Shown piece after piece: positions 1 through 7,465 of a stretch of 21,063 nucleotides of DNA. The stretch's first letter is position 1. Each line of letters starts with the position of its first letter. The stretch lies in the NCBI GenBank assembly GCA_903867585.1, contig CAIPRZ010000017.1, forward strand, positions 1 through 21,063. Reading direction: 5' to 3'. The DNA is from an uncultured Chlamydiae bacterium (GTDB lineage Bacteria; Chlamydiota; Chlamydiia; Chlamydiales; Rhabdochlamydiaceae). The notes below the pieces were generated by a model that searched no databases, had not been told where the DNA came from, and saw nothing but the letters and a program-made list of their open reading frames with translations. A program made the position numbers and the translations under genes.

Positions 1-1
1 G

Positions 2-682
2 CTATTTAGACCCCTTCTTGAGATCAATAAAAAAACCCTTATTAAGTATGTTGAAGAGGTAAAGATCCCTTATTTTGAAGATCATACAAATAGTGATCCC
101 AAGTTTTTAAGAACTAGACTTCGTCAGGATTTTTTCCCATCGCTAGAAAAGATTTTTGGAAAAAAGAAGGGGGAGTCCCTTTCTTTTTTAAGCCAAGAGG
201 CTCAGCTTTTACATACCTATTTTGAAAAAAGGTTTGATAAGGAAGTTCTTGTAACCCATCCATCCTCATTAAATCAGGCTATTTATTTCCCAAAGACGCT
301 TGAATTTTTTGAAATTTACCATTTTTTACTCATCTTTTTTAAAAGGCAAAGTCTGACAGTTTCCCGTGATATTTTGCAGAATTTATCAGAAGCTGTTGAA
401 GATTCAACATCACCTAAAAATTTCATTTTAAAAGCTTTTAGTCTAATGGCTTCTAAAAATTTCTGCGTTTTAATTTTTGAGGAAAAAACCGATCTATTGG
501 AGCATAACAGCGATGATCTAAATAAAGCTCTTTGGATTTACGAGGATAGAGCTGGAATGGATCTTGAAAAATTACCTAACTGGTTTTATAACAAGGTTCC
601 GACGCTTCGTTCGAAAAATAAATTTTTCTTAAATTACTATCCTAGTTTCACTAATGAAACAAAGTATATTAGATTAATTTAA
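2..682 (+). CDS. tilS: tRNA(Ile)-lysidine synthetase, C-terminal part (5' end outside window)
   Basis: TilS converts cytidine 34 of tRNA-Ile(CAU) to lysidine with ATP and lysine, so that the tRNA reads AUA. The frame is open from the first bases of the window and ends at TAA 680-682, leaving about 226 residues. What is visible is the end of the catalytic half: an RPLLEI segment, then IPYFEDHTNSDPKFLRTRLR and a DFFPSLEKIF segment. This is the family pattern RPLL...P...D.SN....R.R.R...LP.L. The N-terminal PP-loop with the SGGxDS motif lies upstream and cannot be seen. The last 130 or so residues are weakly conserved, with an FLNYYP-rich end. The next gene, ftsH, lies 166 bp downstream, the tilS-ftsH pairing known from Chlamydia. 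The identification rests on this motif block and the neighbour, and I am fairly sure of it. Confidence 0.85.
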   Translation, partial: LFRPLLEINKKTLIKYVEEVKIPYFEDHTNSDPKFLRTRLRQDFFPSLEKIFGKKKGESLSFLSQEAQLLHTYFEKRFDKEVLVTHPSSLNQAIYFPKTLEFFEIYHFLLIFFKRQSLTVSRDILQNLSEAVEDSTSPKNFILKAFSLMASKNFCVLIFEEKTDLLEHNSDDLNKALWIYEDRAGMDLEKLPNWFYNKVPTLRSKNKFFLNYYPSFTNETKYIRLI

Positions 683-770
683 ATTTATTAATTACATGAA
701 GACAAATTATTACTTAGTTGTTATTATTAAAAATAAAATTAGCCATTTAATTTTGGCCTGATTTGGTCTA

Positions 771-794
771 CTTTCTTAAAAAGCTTTAAGAGGG
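771..794 (+). other. Hairpin in the tilS-ftsH intergenic region
   Basis: A TCTTAAA / TTTAAGA stem with an AAGC loop (core 774-791) can be extended by two G-T pairs and one C-G pair. It is followed by only a mildly T-rich sequence, so it is at best a weak terminator for tilS. It may instead be part of the ftsH leader. I see no convincing -35/-10 pair in the 683-848 gap. Confidence 0.3.
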
Positions 795-848
795 TATTCT
801 TATGAAGACGGCATTTTTAGCCTAAAATTTAATTAAGGATTGATCTGA

Positions 849-3545
849 ATGAGTCAAGATAACGATTTTAAACCCGATCAAAAGAAAGGCTTTCCAGGTG
901 GATTCTTGGTGTTATTAGCATCAGCTGTACTGGCGCTTATTACCTTTCAAAATCTTAGTTCTCCTCGATCACATCAGGTAGGCTTTAGTTATCAAGTAGA
1001 GCACCTTGTTAACCTTGATCTCATTCAGCCAGAAGAGTCTAAAAAAATTGCACTTAATGATAATTTAGTTACTTTTACTGGGATTTATCGGGATCAACAA
1101 TCCGATCTTTCTAAAAATCGATATCGCTATTTAGAACTATTAAATCAAAGTGATCGGCTTAAAACTGAACTTAGCCTTCTCAAAACTGATCTTGCCAATC
1201 TTAAATCACTAGCTCTTGAGTCAGTTGATTATTTTTACAATTTAACAGGTTATAGTCTCCCTGAAAATGGAGCAAGAATCGTTGATTCTTCGTATGATCT
1301 TGTTGGACTTAACGCATCACTGACCCTTAAATCTCTTTCAGATCGCAAGTTAACGTCTTTAACTACTCTCAATTCAAAATTATCTAGCTTTAACTCACAG
1401 TCTTCACTTGAGTCCTGCAAAGCTTTTTCAGAGCAGTTAATCAGTCTTGTTCAAAACTTTAGATCTCCTGTTTTAGGCATAGGCGATGATCAACTAAAAT
1501 CAGAGATTAAGGCTTTAGAAGTGCGGCTTTATCAACTTAGAACCTCTAACGACACGAAAAATTACCTCGAAGTTTTTAATGAGACTCTTCAAAGCTTAAA
1601 CGTTATATCTCAAGACCTTTTATTTAAAAATCAAGGGGCCCAGTTTTTAGCTTTAAGAAATGTTAAAAGTTATTTATCCGTTCTTGATTCATTAAAAAGC
1701 TCCACAGATGCTTTTGATGCTAATCAAATACAGCTTGAAAAAGCGCGCTCTTTAGTGATCAATACAACTTGGTATTTTAATAACCAAGAACTTACGACTC
1801 AAGCTTTAGAAAAACAAGATCCAGATACTTTCGGAAAATGGTTTGTTGGCGCTAAAACTGAACTTGATGCTTTTAATGCTAATAAAAACTTAGAATTTAG
1901 AGCTCCTGATCAACCACGTAATCTTGTTTTAGATAAAACCTTTAAAAGCGTGGATCCATCTCCTAACTATATCAGCTACATTGTCACATTTTTACCTGTT
2001 TTAATAGTTGGTTTTTTCCTTTACATGATCTTTTCAAGACAAATGAAAGGGGCCAGTTCTGGAGCTATGACATTTGGTAAGTCTCCTGCAAAATTACTTA
2101 CTAAAGATAAAAATAAGGTAACATTTAAGGATGTTGCTGGATGTGATGAGTCCAAAGAAGAATTACAAGAAATTGTAGATTTCCTTAAAGATCCGGCAAA
2201 ATTCACCACGCTGGGCGCCCGTATTCCTAAAGGGGTACTTTGTGTAGGAGCGCCAGGTACTGGTAAAACCTTAATTGCAAAAGCGGTTGCTGGTGAAGCA
2301 GATCGTCCCTTCTTTTCAATCTCAGGTTCAGACTTTGTTGAGATGTTTGTGGGGGTTGGTGCTTCAAGAATTAGAGATATGTTCACAGAAGCTAGAAAAT
2401 TTGCTCCATGTATCATCTTTATCGATGAGATTGATGCTGTAGGACGTCATCGTGGTTCTGGGATTGGTGGCGGTCATGATGAGCGCGAGCAAACCTTAAA
2501 CCAGCTACTTGTTGAAATGGATGGTTTTGATACTTCTGAAGGGGTGATTATCATCGCTGCTACAAACCGTCCTGATGTTCTTGATAAAGCTCTACTACGT
2601 CCAGGCCGTTTTGATAGACGAATCATTATCGATTTACCAGATTTAAAAGGCCGTTTTGAAATTTTAAAAGTGCATGCTCGTCGTATTAAATTAGATCCAT
2701 CTGTTGATCTTATGGATGTAGCTCGTATTACACCTGGTGCTTCTGGAGCTGATCTTGCCAATATTTTAAATGAAGCGGCCCTTTTAGCCGCTCGTCGTGG
2801 AAGATCTGCAGTAACGGCTCAAGAGACCTCAGAAGCTTGTGATAAAGTCCGTTATGGTAAAGAGCGAAAAAGTCTTGAAGTGGATGAAGCTGAAAAGAAA
2901 ACAACAGCTTTCCATGAAGCTGGCCATGCCATCGTTGCTTTAAAAGTAAAACATTCTGATCTTGTGGATAAAGTTACTGTGATCCCAAGAGGGATGTCTC
3001 TTGGAGCTACCCACTTTATGCCAATAAAAAATAGACTTGGCTACTGGAAGCAAGAAGCTTTAGATAAGCTTGCCATCTTGATGGGTGGAAGAGCTGCGGA
3101 AGAGATTTTTGTGAACGATATGTCATCGGGTGCTCAAGGGGATATTATTCAAGCCACACGTCTTGCAAGAAGCATGGTTTGTGAATGGGGAATGACCTCA
3201 GACTTAGGTCTTGTGGCCTATGATGAGAAATCAGAGTCGGGTCAATATCTTGGCGGTGGTAATTTCCAAGAAAGAACCTATTCAGAAGAGACTGCTAAAA
3301 TAATCGATCGCGAAGTTAAAGAGCTTATTGAGCAAGGTCATAGAAGAGCTTGTGAATTCTTAGAGCAAGAGCGTGAAAAGGTAATACTTATGACCGACAT
3401 GCTTTTAAAATATGAAACTCTTGATCGCCAAGACGTTTTAGATATTATGGCTGGAAATTTTAATGAAGAGACCAAAAATGACCGTCTAAAATCGGCCTCT
3501 GAGTTATATAAAAAATCTCCTCCCCACTTCCTCCTACAGACTTAA
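849..3545 (+). CDS. ftsH: ATP-dependent zinc metalloprotease FtsH
   Basis: This is a membrane-anchored AAA+ protease that extracts and degrades membrane and short-lived cytosolic proteins, working as a hexamer in the inner membrane. It starts at ATG with AAGGA 9 nt upstream. In order it shows a first membrane helix (about residues 17-36), a very long extracytoplasmic segment (about 40-374), a second helix (375-395), Walker A GAPGTGKT (467-474), Walker B CIIFIDEID (521-529), the second region of homology ATNRPD (571-576) with arginines 584 and 587, the zinc site HEAGH (689-693), and the third zinc ligand D765 in SSGAQGD. All key residues are intact. At 898 aa it is far longer than E. coli FtsH (about 644 aa). 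The extra length is in the N-terminal extracytoplasmic part, which is Leu/Ser/Lys-rich and probably largely helical. A similarly long FtsH is known in Chlamydia. A terminator follows directly. Confidence 0.97.
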   Translation: MSQDNDFKPDQKKGFPGGFLVLLASAVLALITFQNLSSPRSHQVGFSYQVEHLVNLDLIQPEESKKIALNDNLVTFTGIYRDQQSDLSKNRYRYLELLNQSDRLKTELSLLKTDLANLKSLALESVDYFYNLTGYSLPENGARIVDSSYDLVGLNASLTLKSLSDRKLTSLTTLNSKLSSFNSQSSLESCKAFSEQLISLVQNFRSPVLGIGDDQLKSEIKALEVRLYQLRTSNDTKNYLEVFNETLQSLNVISQDLLFKNQGAQFLALRNVKSYLSVLDSLKSSTDAFDANQIQLEKARSLVINTTWYFNNQELTTQALEKQDPDTFGKWFVGAKTELDAFNANKNLEFRAPDQPRNLVLDKTFKSVDPSPNYISYIVTFLPVLIVGFFLYMIFSRQMKGASSGAMTFGKSPAKLLTKDKNKVTFKDVAGCDESKEELQEIVDFLKDPAKFTTLGARIPKGVLCVGAPGTGKTLIAKAVAGEADRPFFSISGSDFVEMFVGVGASRIRDMFTEARKFAPCIIFIDEIDAVGRHRGSGIGGGHDEREQTLNQLLVEMDGFDTSEGVIIIAATNRPDVLDKALLRPGRFDRRIIIDLPDLKGRFEILKVHARRIKLDPSVDLMDVARITPGASGADLANILNEAALLAARRGRSAVTAQETSEACDKVRYGKERKSLEVDEAEKKTTAFHEAGHAIVALKVKHSDLVDKVTVIPRGMSLGATHFMPIKNRLGYWKQEALDKLAILMGGRAAEEIFVNDMSSGAQGDIIQATRLARSMVCEWGMTSDLGLVAYDEKSESGQYLGGGNFQERTYSEETAKIIDREVKELIEQGHRRACEFLEQEREKVILMTDMLLKYETLDRQDVLDIMAGNFNEETKNDRLKSASELYKKSPPHFLLQT

Positions 3546-3570
3546 GTCCGCAAATGACTTAAAGTTTTAT

Positions 3571-3600
3571 AAAAGGCCTGCTTTTAGCGGGCCTTTTTTA
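3571..3600 (+). terminator. Intrinsic terminator of ftsH
   Basis: GGCCTGC (3575-3581) pairs with GCGGGCC (3587-3593), with one G-T pair and a TTTTA loop, and is followed by six T. An A-run (3571-3574) precedes it. A second small inverted repeat, TTAAGTC / GACTTAA, lies just before it and includes the ftsH stop codon. Confidence 0.88.
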
Positions 3601-3654
3601 ATTACAAAGAATTCTTTTTATGTTTTTCTTTCCTTTTTAAATGGGGGGATCTTC

Positions 3655-4764
3655 ATGAAATATTTGTTCTATTTTCTATCATTATTTTCGCATATTTATA
3701 TTCTAGCTAATCCAGACTGGATGATGTTGAGTTTATATGAAGATTTTTCTCATGCCAATTTTACCGATTTAAAAACGCGTATTAATTCAATTCAAAAAAG
3801 GTTTCCGGATATTCCAAATACTTTTGGGATAGTTCAGGTTGTTGTAAAAAATCATAAGGCCAAGTTTTATTGGCCTAAAGAAGGAGAAGATAATAAGGCT
3901 GTTAGAAAGCCCATGGAAAAAAGTATTCAAAATATTTGTGAAAACTTTGCATTAAAAGATTTTACTTTTTTTTTCTGTATGCATGATCAATATCATCATA
4001 AAAATGGTTTCGAAAAATTTCAAATACCTGTTCTTGTTTTTACAAAACATAAGGGCGCTAATGATGAAATCGCAATTCCAGATTGGACTGCGTTGGGAGG
4101 ATATGATGATGTTACAAAAGATCAAAATCCTGATGAATTTATAAATCAATTAGCGTCTAAATTCCCATTTAATAAAAGAATTAAAAAAGCTCTTTGGAGA
4201 GGTGGTTGCTCAGGTCATTTAGGACCAACAGAAAATTGGGCTCAAAGCGAGCGTGGACATTTAGTATATGAATCTACAAATAAAAAAAGTTATTTACTGG
4301 ACATAAAGTATAGCGAATTTAAGTCAAGATACCCCACTCTTGACAAATCCATGGATAAGTCTCCCTTTGTTGCTGGTAAAAAATCATTAGAGGATCATTT
4401 TAAATATCGGTATCTTATTGATATTGACGGTTGGGGAGCCACATATTCAAGACTGTGGTGGATTTTAGGATCCGGTTCATTATGTTTGAAGCTTACTTCC
4501 AATTTAGAACAGTGGTATTACAGAGGTCTTATTGATAATATTCATTATATTTCAATTAGTAAGGATATAAATGAAATCGAAGCAAAGATTGAGTATTTTA
4601 ATCAAAACCCTAAAACTGCTGAAGAATTAGCAAATAACGCTAAAATATTTTGGAAAAAGTATTTAAGTCAAAGAAATCAAAGAAGATATTTCTTATATAT
4701 TTTAAGGTACTATTCAGAATTATTTAATGATATAGACTATTTAGATTCAAAAAAAAACCTGTAG
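3655..4764 (+). CDS. Secreted glycosyltransferase family 90 (CAP10/Rumi/LpsA-like) protein
   Basis: This is probably a sugar transferase of the GT90 family. Relatives include eukaryotic ER protein O-glucosyltransferases (Rumi/POGLUT), fungal CAP10 and bacterial LpsA-type enzymes. Residues 1-18 form a signal peptide (MKYL, a Phe/Leu-rich core, ILA before NPDW), so the product is likely exported. Family landmarks are IPDWTALGG (D143-W144), ALWRGGCSG (W181), then KYRYLIDIDGWGATYSRL (D258), LGSGSLCLKL, an EQWYY segment and NIHYISISKDINEIEAKI. Together these are the C-terminal GT90 core. The length of 369 aa suits a single-domain enzyme. It starts at ATG after a GGGGGA stretch. It lies alone behind the ftsH terminator, and its last codons run into the pnp terminator. 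In Chlamydia ftsH and pnp are direct neighbours as far as I recall, so this gene looks inserted. It appears more AT-rich than the housekeeping genes around it. The donor and acceptor cannot be told from sequence. Surface glycan synthesis and modification of a host protein both remain possible. Confidence 0.78.
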   Translation: MKYLFYFLSLFSHIYILANPDWMMLSLYEDFSHANFTDLKTRINSIQKRFPDIPNTFGIVQVVVKNHKAKFYWPKEGEDNKAVRKPMEKSIQNICENFALKDFTFFFCMHDQYHHKNGFEKFQIPVLVFTKHKGANDEIAIPDWTALGGYDDVTKDQNPDEFINQLASKFPFNKRIKKALWRGGCSGHLGPTENWAQSERGHLVYESTNKKSYLLDIKYSEFKSRYPTLDKSMDKSPFVAGKKSLEDHFKYRYLIDIDGWGATYSRLWWILGSGSLCLKLTSNLEQWYYRGLIDNIHYISISKDINEIEAKIEYFNQNPKTAEELANNAKIFWKKYLSQRNQRRYFLYILRYYSELFNDIDYLDSKKNL

Positions 4765-4778
4765 GAAATTCCTACAGG
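4749..4778 (-). terminator. Intrinsic terminator of rpsO-pnp, overlapping the GT90 stop codon
   Basis: A near-perfect palindrome (4758-4778) has arms CCTGTAGGAA and TTCCTACAGG around a single central base. Nine A on the plus strand (4749-4757) become a T-run after the hairpin when read from pnp. The other side has no T-run, so it acts mainly for the minus strand. The GT90 stop codon TAG (4762-4764) lies inside the stem. Confidence 0.88.
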
Positions 4779-4812
4779 CTTAAAATCCTCTCAAGATCTA
4801 ATTATAGACTAG

Positions 4813-6924
4813 TTAAACAGCAGGGCTGCTCATTTCTGGTCTTGGAATTAGAACTTTACGGCTTAGTTTGATTTGACCAGCATCATTGACATCAAGTACT
4901 TGAACATCAATCATTTCATGAAGTTTTAAAACCTCATCAACGGTTTTTAGACGTTTATGATCGATTTCAGAGATATGCAGTAGTCCTTGCTTGCCGCCTG
5001 GAAGCTCGACAAAAGCTCCAAAGGCCACAATCGATACGACTTTACCTTTATAAACTTTTCCTTTTTCCACTTCAGTAACAAGACCTAAAATCATTTCTCT
5101 TGCAATACTCATTGATTCAGAAGAGGTAGCTGCAATGCTTACAACACCTTCGTCATTAATGTCGATTTGAGCTCCAGATTGTTCAATAATAGCACGGATC
5201 TGCTTGCCACCAGGACCAATGATAATACCAATCTTAGATGGTTTAACTTGGATGGTTTCTATTCTTGGAGCATGAGCTGAAAGGCTTTCTTTAGATTTAG
5301 GGCAAGCTTCTAGCATTCTGTGGAGGATATGGATCCGTCCAGTTCTTGCTTGCATAAGAGCTGCGCGCATGATTTTAGGTGTAATACCTTCTACTTTAAT
5401 ATCTAATTGGAAAGCAGTAATGCCTTTATCGTTACCTGTGATTTTAAAATCCATATCACCTAAGGCATCTTCAGCACCTAAAATATCAGATAAAATAGCA
5501 AATTTATCTTTTTCTACGATTAGTCCCATGGCAATACCTGCTACTGGATGAGCGATTGGAACCCCAGCTTGCATAAGTGCTAAGCAGCCACCACAGACAG
5601 AGGCCATCGATGAAGAGCCGTTAGATTCTGTAATATTAGATTCTAAACGGATTACATAAGGGAACTTCTCAGCTTTAGGAAGAGTTAGTAAAAGAGCTCT
5701 TTCTGCCAGTTTTCCATGACCAATTTCTCGTCTTCCTGGAGGACCATTACGGCCAACTTCTCCTACTGAATAAGGAGGGAAGGAGTATTGAAGATAAAAT
5801 CTTGATGCATTCTCACCAGAAAGGTTTTCTGACTTAAGGGCCATAGTCTCACCACCGAGTGTACAAACAGCAAGTGACTGGGTCTCACCGCGTGTAAATA
5901 GGGCGCTACCATGAGTTCGTGGTAAAAGATCAAGACGAATATCGATTGGGCGGATTTCGTCACATTTACGACCGTCAGAGCGATGATTTTCCGTTAAAAT
6001 CATATGACGCATGGCGTTTGCATGAACTTTATCAAAAGCAATCGCCACATCAGTTTTACTAAAACCTGGTTCTTCTTTAACAAAATTTTCAAAAACCGTG
6101 TTTTGTATTTCGCTAACTGCCATTTCACGTTCTTGTTTTTTTCTTGTGCGAACCGCGTAACTTAAAGGCTCTTTAGCAAACGATTCAATAGAGGAAATAA
6201 GCTCGTGATTTGTTTGTTTAATGTGAGCGCGATCTTTAGGTTTGCCAATTCTATTTTGAAGTTCTAAGACAGCTTCACAGAAAACTTTAATAGCAGCATG
6301 ACCTTCATCAATCGCTTCTAAAAGTTGTTCTTCTGAAAGGAAGTCACAGAAACCTTCAATCATTAATATAGCATCTTCAGTACCTGCAATCATAAGATCA
6401 AGCTTTGATGCCTTCATTTCCGCAATCGTTGGGTTCACAATAAAGCGGTCTTCAATCATGCCGACACGAACAGCTCCGATGGGCTTAATCAAAGGAACTT
6501 CAGAAATAGCAAGCGCTGCAGAAGCGGCACAAATAGCAAGTTCTTCTGGATTATGAACGCCATCAAAAGAATAGACTGTTGTTAGGACTTGAATTTCTTG
6601 GTAATAACCCTCTTCGATCATAGGACGAATAGGACGGTCAATAAGACGACTTACAAGGATTTCTTTTTCCGTAGGACGTCCTTCACGCTTAATAAAGCCG
6701 CCAAGAGTTTTTCCAGCGGAGGAAAAACGTTCTGTGTAGTCAACTTTTAAGGGAAGAAAATCAATGTCATCGGCAGGTTTGTCTTTAGAACAGACAGTAG
6801 CAAGAATCATAGTTTCGCCAGCTTTAAGCATGATGGAACCACCAGCTTGTCTAGCAATTAGACCGTTTTCAAGAATAATTTCTTTACCGGCAATAGAGAC
6901 AGTTTTTTGTGTAATATTAAACAA
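4813..6924 (-). CDS. pnp: Polyribonucleotide nucleotidyltransferase (PNPase)
   Basis: PNPase degrades RNA 3' to 5' with phosphate and can add tails in reverse; it is a trimer in the cytoplasm. Two RNase PH domains fill about residues 10-545. The first contains GGFIKREGRPTEKE, and the second carries the catalytic-site segment LGAEDALGDMDFK with D486 and D492, the numbers also used for the E. coli active site. A KH domain follows (GPGGK at 570-574), then an S1 domain (about 622-690). The length of 703 aa is normal. The start is TTG at 6924: AAGGA at 6932-6936 lies 7 nt upstream, and the N-terminus MFNITQKTVSIAGKE fits the family. An ATG seven bases earlier abuts the ribosome binding site, is out of frame and stops after four codons. 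The gene is downstream of rpsO, and has its own promoter candidate and a hairpin leader. Confidence 0.97.
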   Translation of the reverse strand: MFNITQKTVSIAGKEIILENGLIARQAGGSIMLKAGETMILATVCSKDKPADDIDFLPLKVDYTERFSSAGKTLGGFIKREGRPTEKEILVSRLIDRPIRPMIEEGYYQEIQVLTTVYSFDGVHNPEELAICAASAALAISEVPLIKPIGAVRVGMIEDRFIVNPTIAEMKASKLDLMIAGTEDAILMIEGFCDFLSEEQLLEAIDEGHAAIKVFCEAVLELQNRIGKPKDRAHIKQTNHELISSIESFAKEPLSYAVRTRKKQEREMAVSEIQNTVFENFVKEEPGFSKTDVAIAFDKVHANAMRHMILTENHRSDGRKCDEIRPIDIRLDLLPRTHGSALFTRGETQSLAVCTLGGETMALKSENLSGENASRFYLQYSFPPYSVGEVGRNGPPGRREIGHGKLAERALLLTLPKAEKFPYVIRLESNITESNGSSSMASVCGGCLALMQAGVPIAHPVAGIAMGLIVEKDKFAILSDILGAEDALGDMDFKITGNDKGITAFQLDIKVEGITPKIMRAALMQARTGRIHILHRMLEACPKSKESLSAHAPRIETIQVKPSKIGIIIGPGGKQIRAIIEQSGAQIDINDEGVVSIAATSSESMSIAREMILGLVTEVEKGKVYKGKVVSIVAFGAFVELPGGKQGLLHISEIDHKRLKTVDEVLKLHEMIDVQVLDVNDAGQIKLSRKVLIPRPEMSSPAV

Positions 6925-6945
6925 TGTTCATTCCTTATTTTAGGG

Positions 6946-7007
6946 GAAGGATGAACTGACCATTTAAGGACAAGGATATATGCCGTTAAATGGACCTTCC
7001 ATCCTTC
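6946..7007 (-). promoter_or_regulatory. Long stem-loop in the pnp leader
   Basis: An outer 8-bp stem (6946-6953 GAAGGATG with 7000-7007 CATCCTTC) and an inner 8-bp stem (6960-6967 CCATTTAA with 6986-6993 TTAAATGG) are separated by a 6-by-6 internal loop, with an 18-nt apical loop. The structure ends about 10 nt before the pnp ribosome binding site. In E. coli the pnp leader forms a long hairpin that RNase III cuts and PNPase then uses to repress itself. The same arrangement is inferred here, not shown. Confidence 0.65.
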
Positions 7008-7017
7008 ATTATTGAGA

Positions 7018-7046
7018 ACTATAACAATTTATGGTTTGCAGAGCAA
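7018..7046 (-). promoter_or_regulatory. Candidate pnp promoter between rpsO and pnp
   Basis: On the minus strand, -35 TTGCTC (7041-7046) and -10 TATAGT (7018-7023, 5 of 6 to consensus) are separated by 17 bp. Transcription would start near 7011, so the leader hairpin at 7007 would lie at the extreme 5' end of the transcript. Confidence 0.5.
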
Positions 7047-7053
7047 TAAGATT

Positions 7054-7074
7054 GCCGCCCGAAGAGGGGGCGGC
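7054..7074 (-). terminator. GC-rich hairpin after rpsO (attenuator or processing site)
   Basis: GCCGCCC (7054-7060) pairs with GGGCGGC (7068-7074) shortly after the rpsO stop. On the minus strand only a mixed AATCTTATT follows, so it is a weak terminator. It could partly stop rpsO transcripts, protect the rpsO 3' end or be an RNase site, as the E. coli rpsO-pnp spacer does. Confidence 0.5.
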
Positions 7075-7082
7075 TAAAGAAA

Positions 7083-7352
7083 TTACTTACGAAGATTAAG
7101 CTTTTTAACAAGCTTTTTATAACGACTTGTGTCTGTTGAATTGAGGTAATCAAGCAGTTTCCTACGTTGTCCAACAAGTTTAAGTAATGAAAGACGAGAA
7201 CTATGATCTTTCGGAGACACTTTGAGATGATCCGTAATTTCAGTAATTCTTTCCGTTAAAATAGCAATTTGAACGTCGGCTGATCCGGTATCTTTCTCAT
7301 GAAGCTGAAACTTCTTTGTAATTTCTTCTTTAGTACCTTTATCTAATGACAT
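7083..7352 (-). CDS. rpsO: 30S ribosomal protein S15
   Basis: S15 is a primary binder of 16S rRNA that helps nucleate the 30S platform. The 89 aa match the usual length. Landmarks are the N-terminal MSLDKGTKEEITKKFQLHEK, then DTGSADVQIAILTERI, then DHSSRLSLLKLVGQRRKLLDYL, followed by a basic end. It starts at ATG with GGGAG about 6-7 nt upstream. It is the first gene of an rpsO-pnp unit, an order conserved in very many bacteria. Confidence 0.98.
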   Translation of the reverse strand: MSLDKGTKEEITKKFQLHEKDTGSADVQIAILTERITEITDHLKVSPKDHSSRLSLLKLVGQRRKLLDYLNSTDTSRYKKLVKKLNLRK

Positions 7353-7416
7353 GACAATCTCCCGCAGCTTGAGGGGTTCAACTTTTTGGTTCCAAATTTT
7401 TTAAGAACTTATTCCT

Positions 7417-7446
7417 ATTATAATAAAACCCAACTAAACTATGCAA
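7417..7446 (-). promoter_or_regulatory. Promoter of rpsO-pnp
   Basis: On the minus strand a perfect -10 TATAAT (7417-7422) lies 18 bp from a weak -35 TTGCAT (7441-7446), giving a leader of about 58 nt before rpsO. The -10 is part of a symmetric ATTATAAT, so the plus strand also has TATAAT (7419-7424), pointing toward tadA. Confidence 0.6.
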
Positions 7447-7465
7447 CTAAAAAGGGACGAGCGTC

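Noticed and set aside
802..825. Seven-codon ATG frame before ftsH as a leader peptide
   Set aside because: It has no clear ribosome binding site, no regulatory codon run and no linked attenuator; chance is sufficient.
2021..2416. 131-codon open frame on the minus strand inside ftsH
   Set aside because: It lies opposite the intact AAA+ domain, has no ribosome binding site and no recognisable protein pattern; it is a shadow of ftsH.
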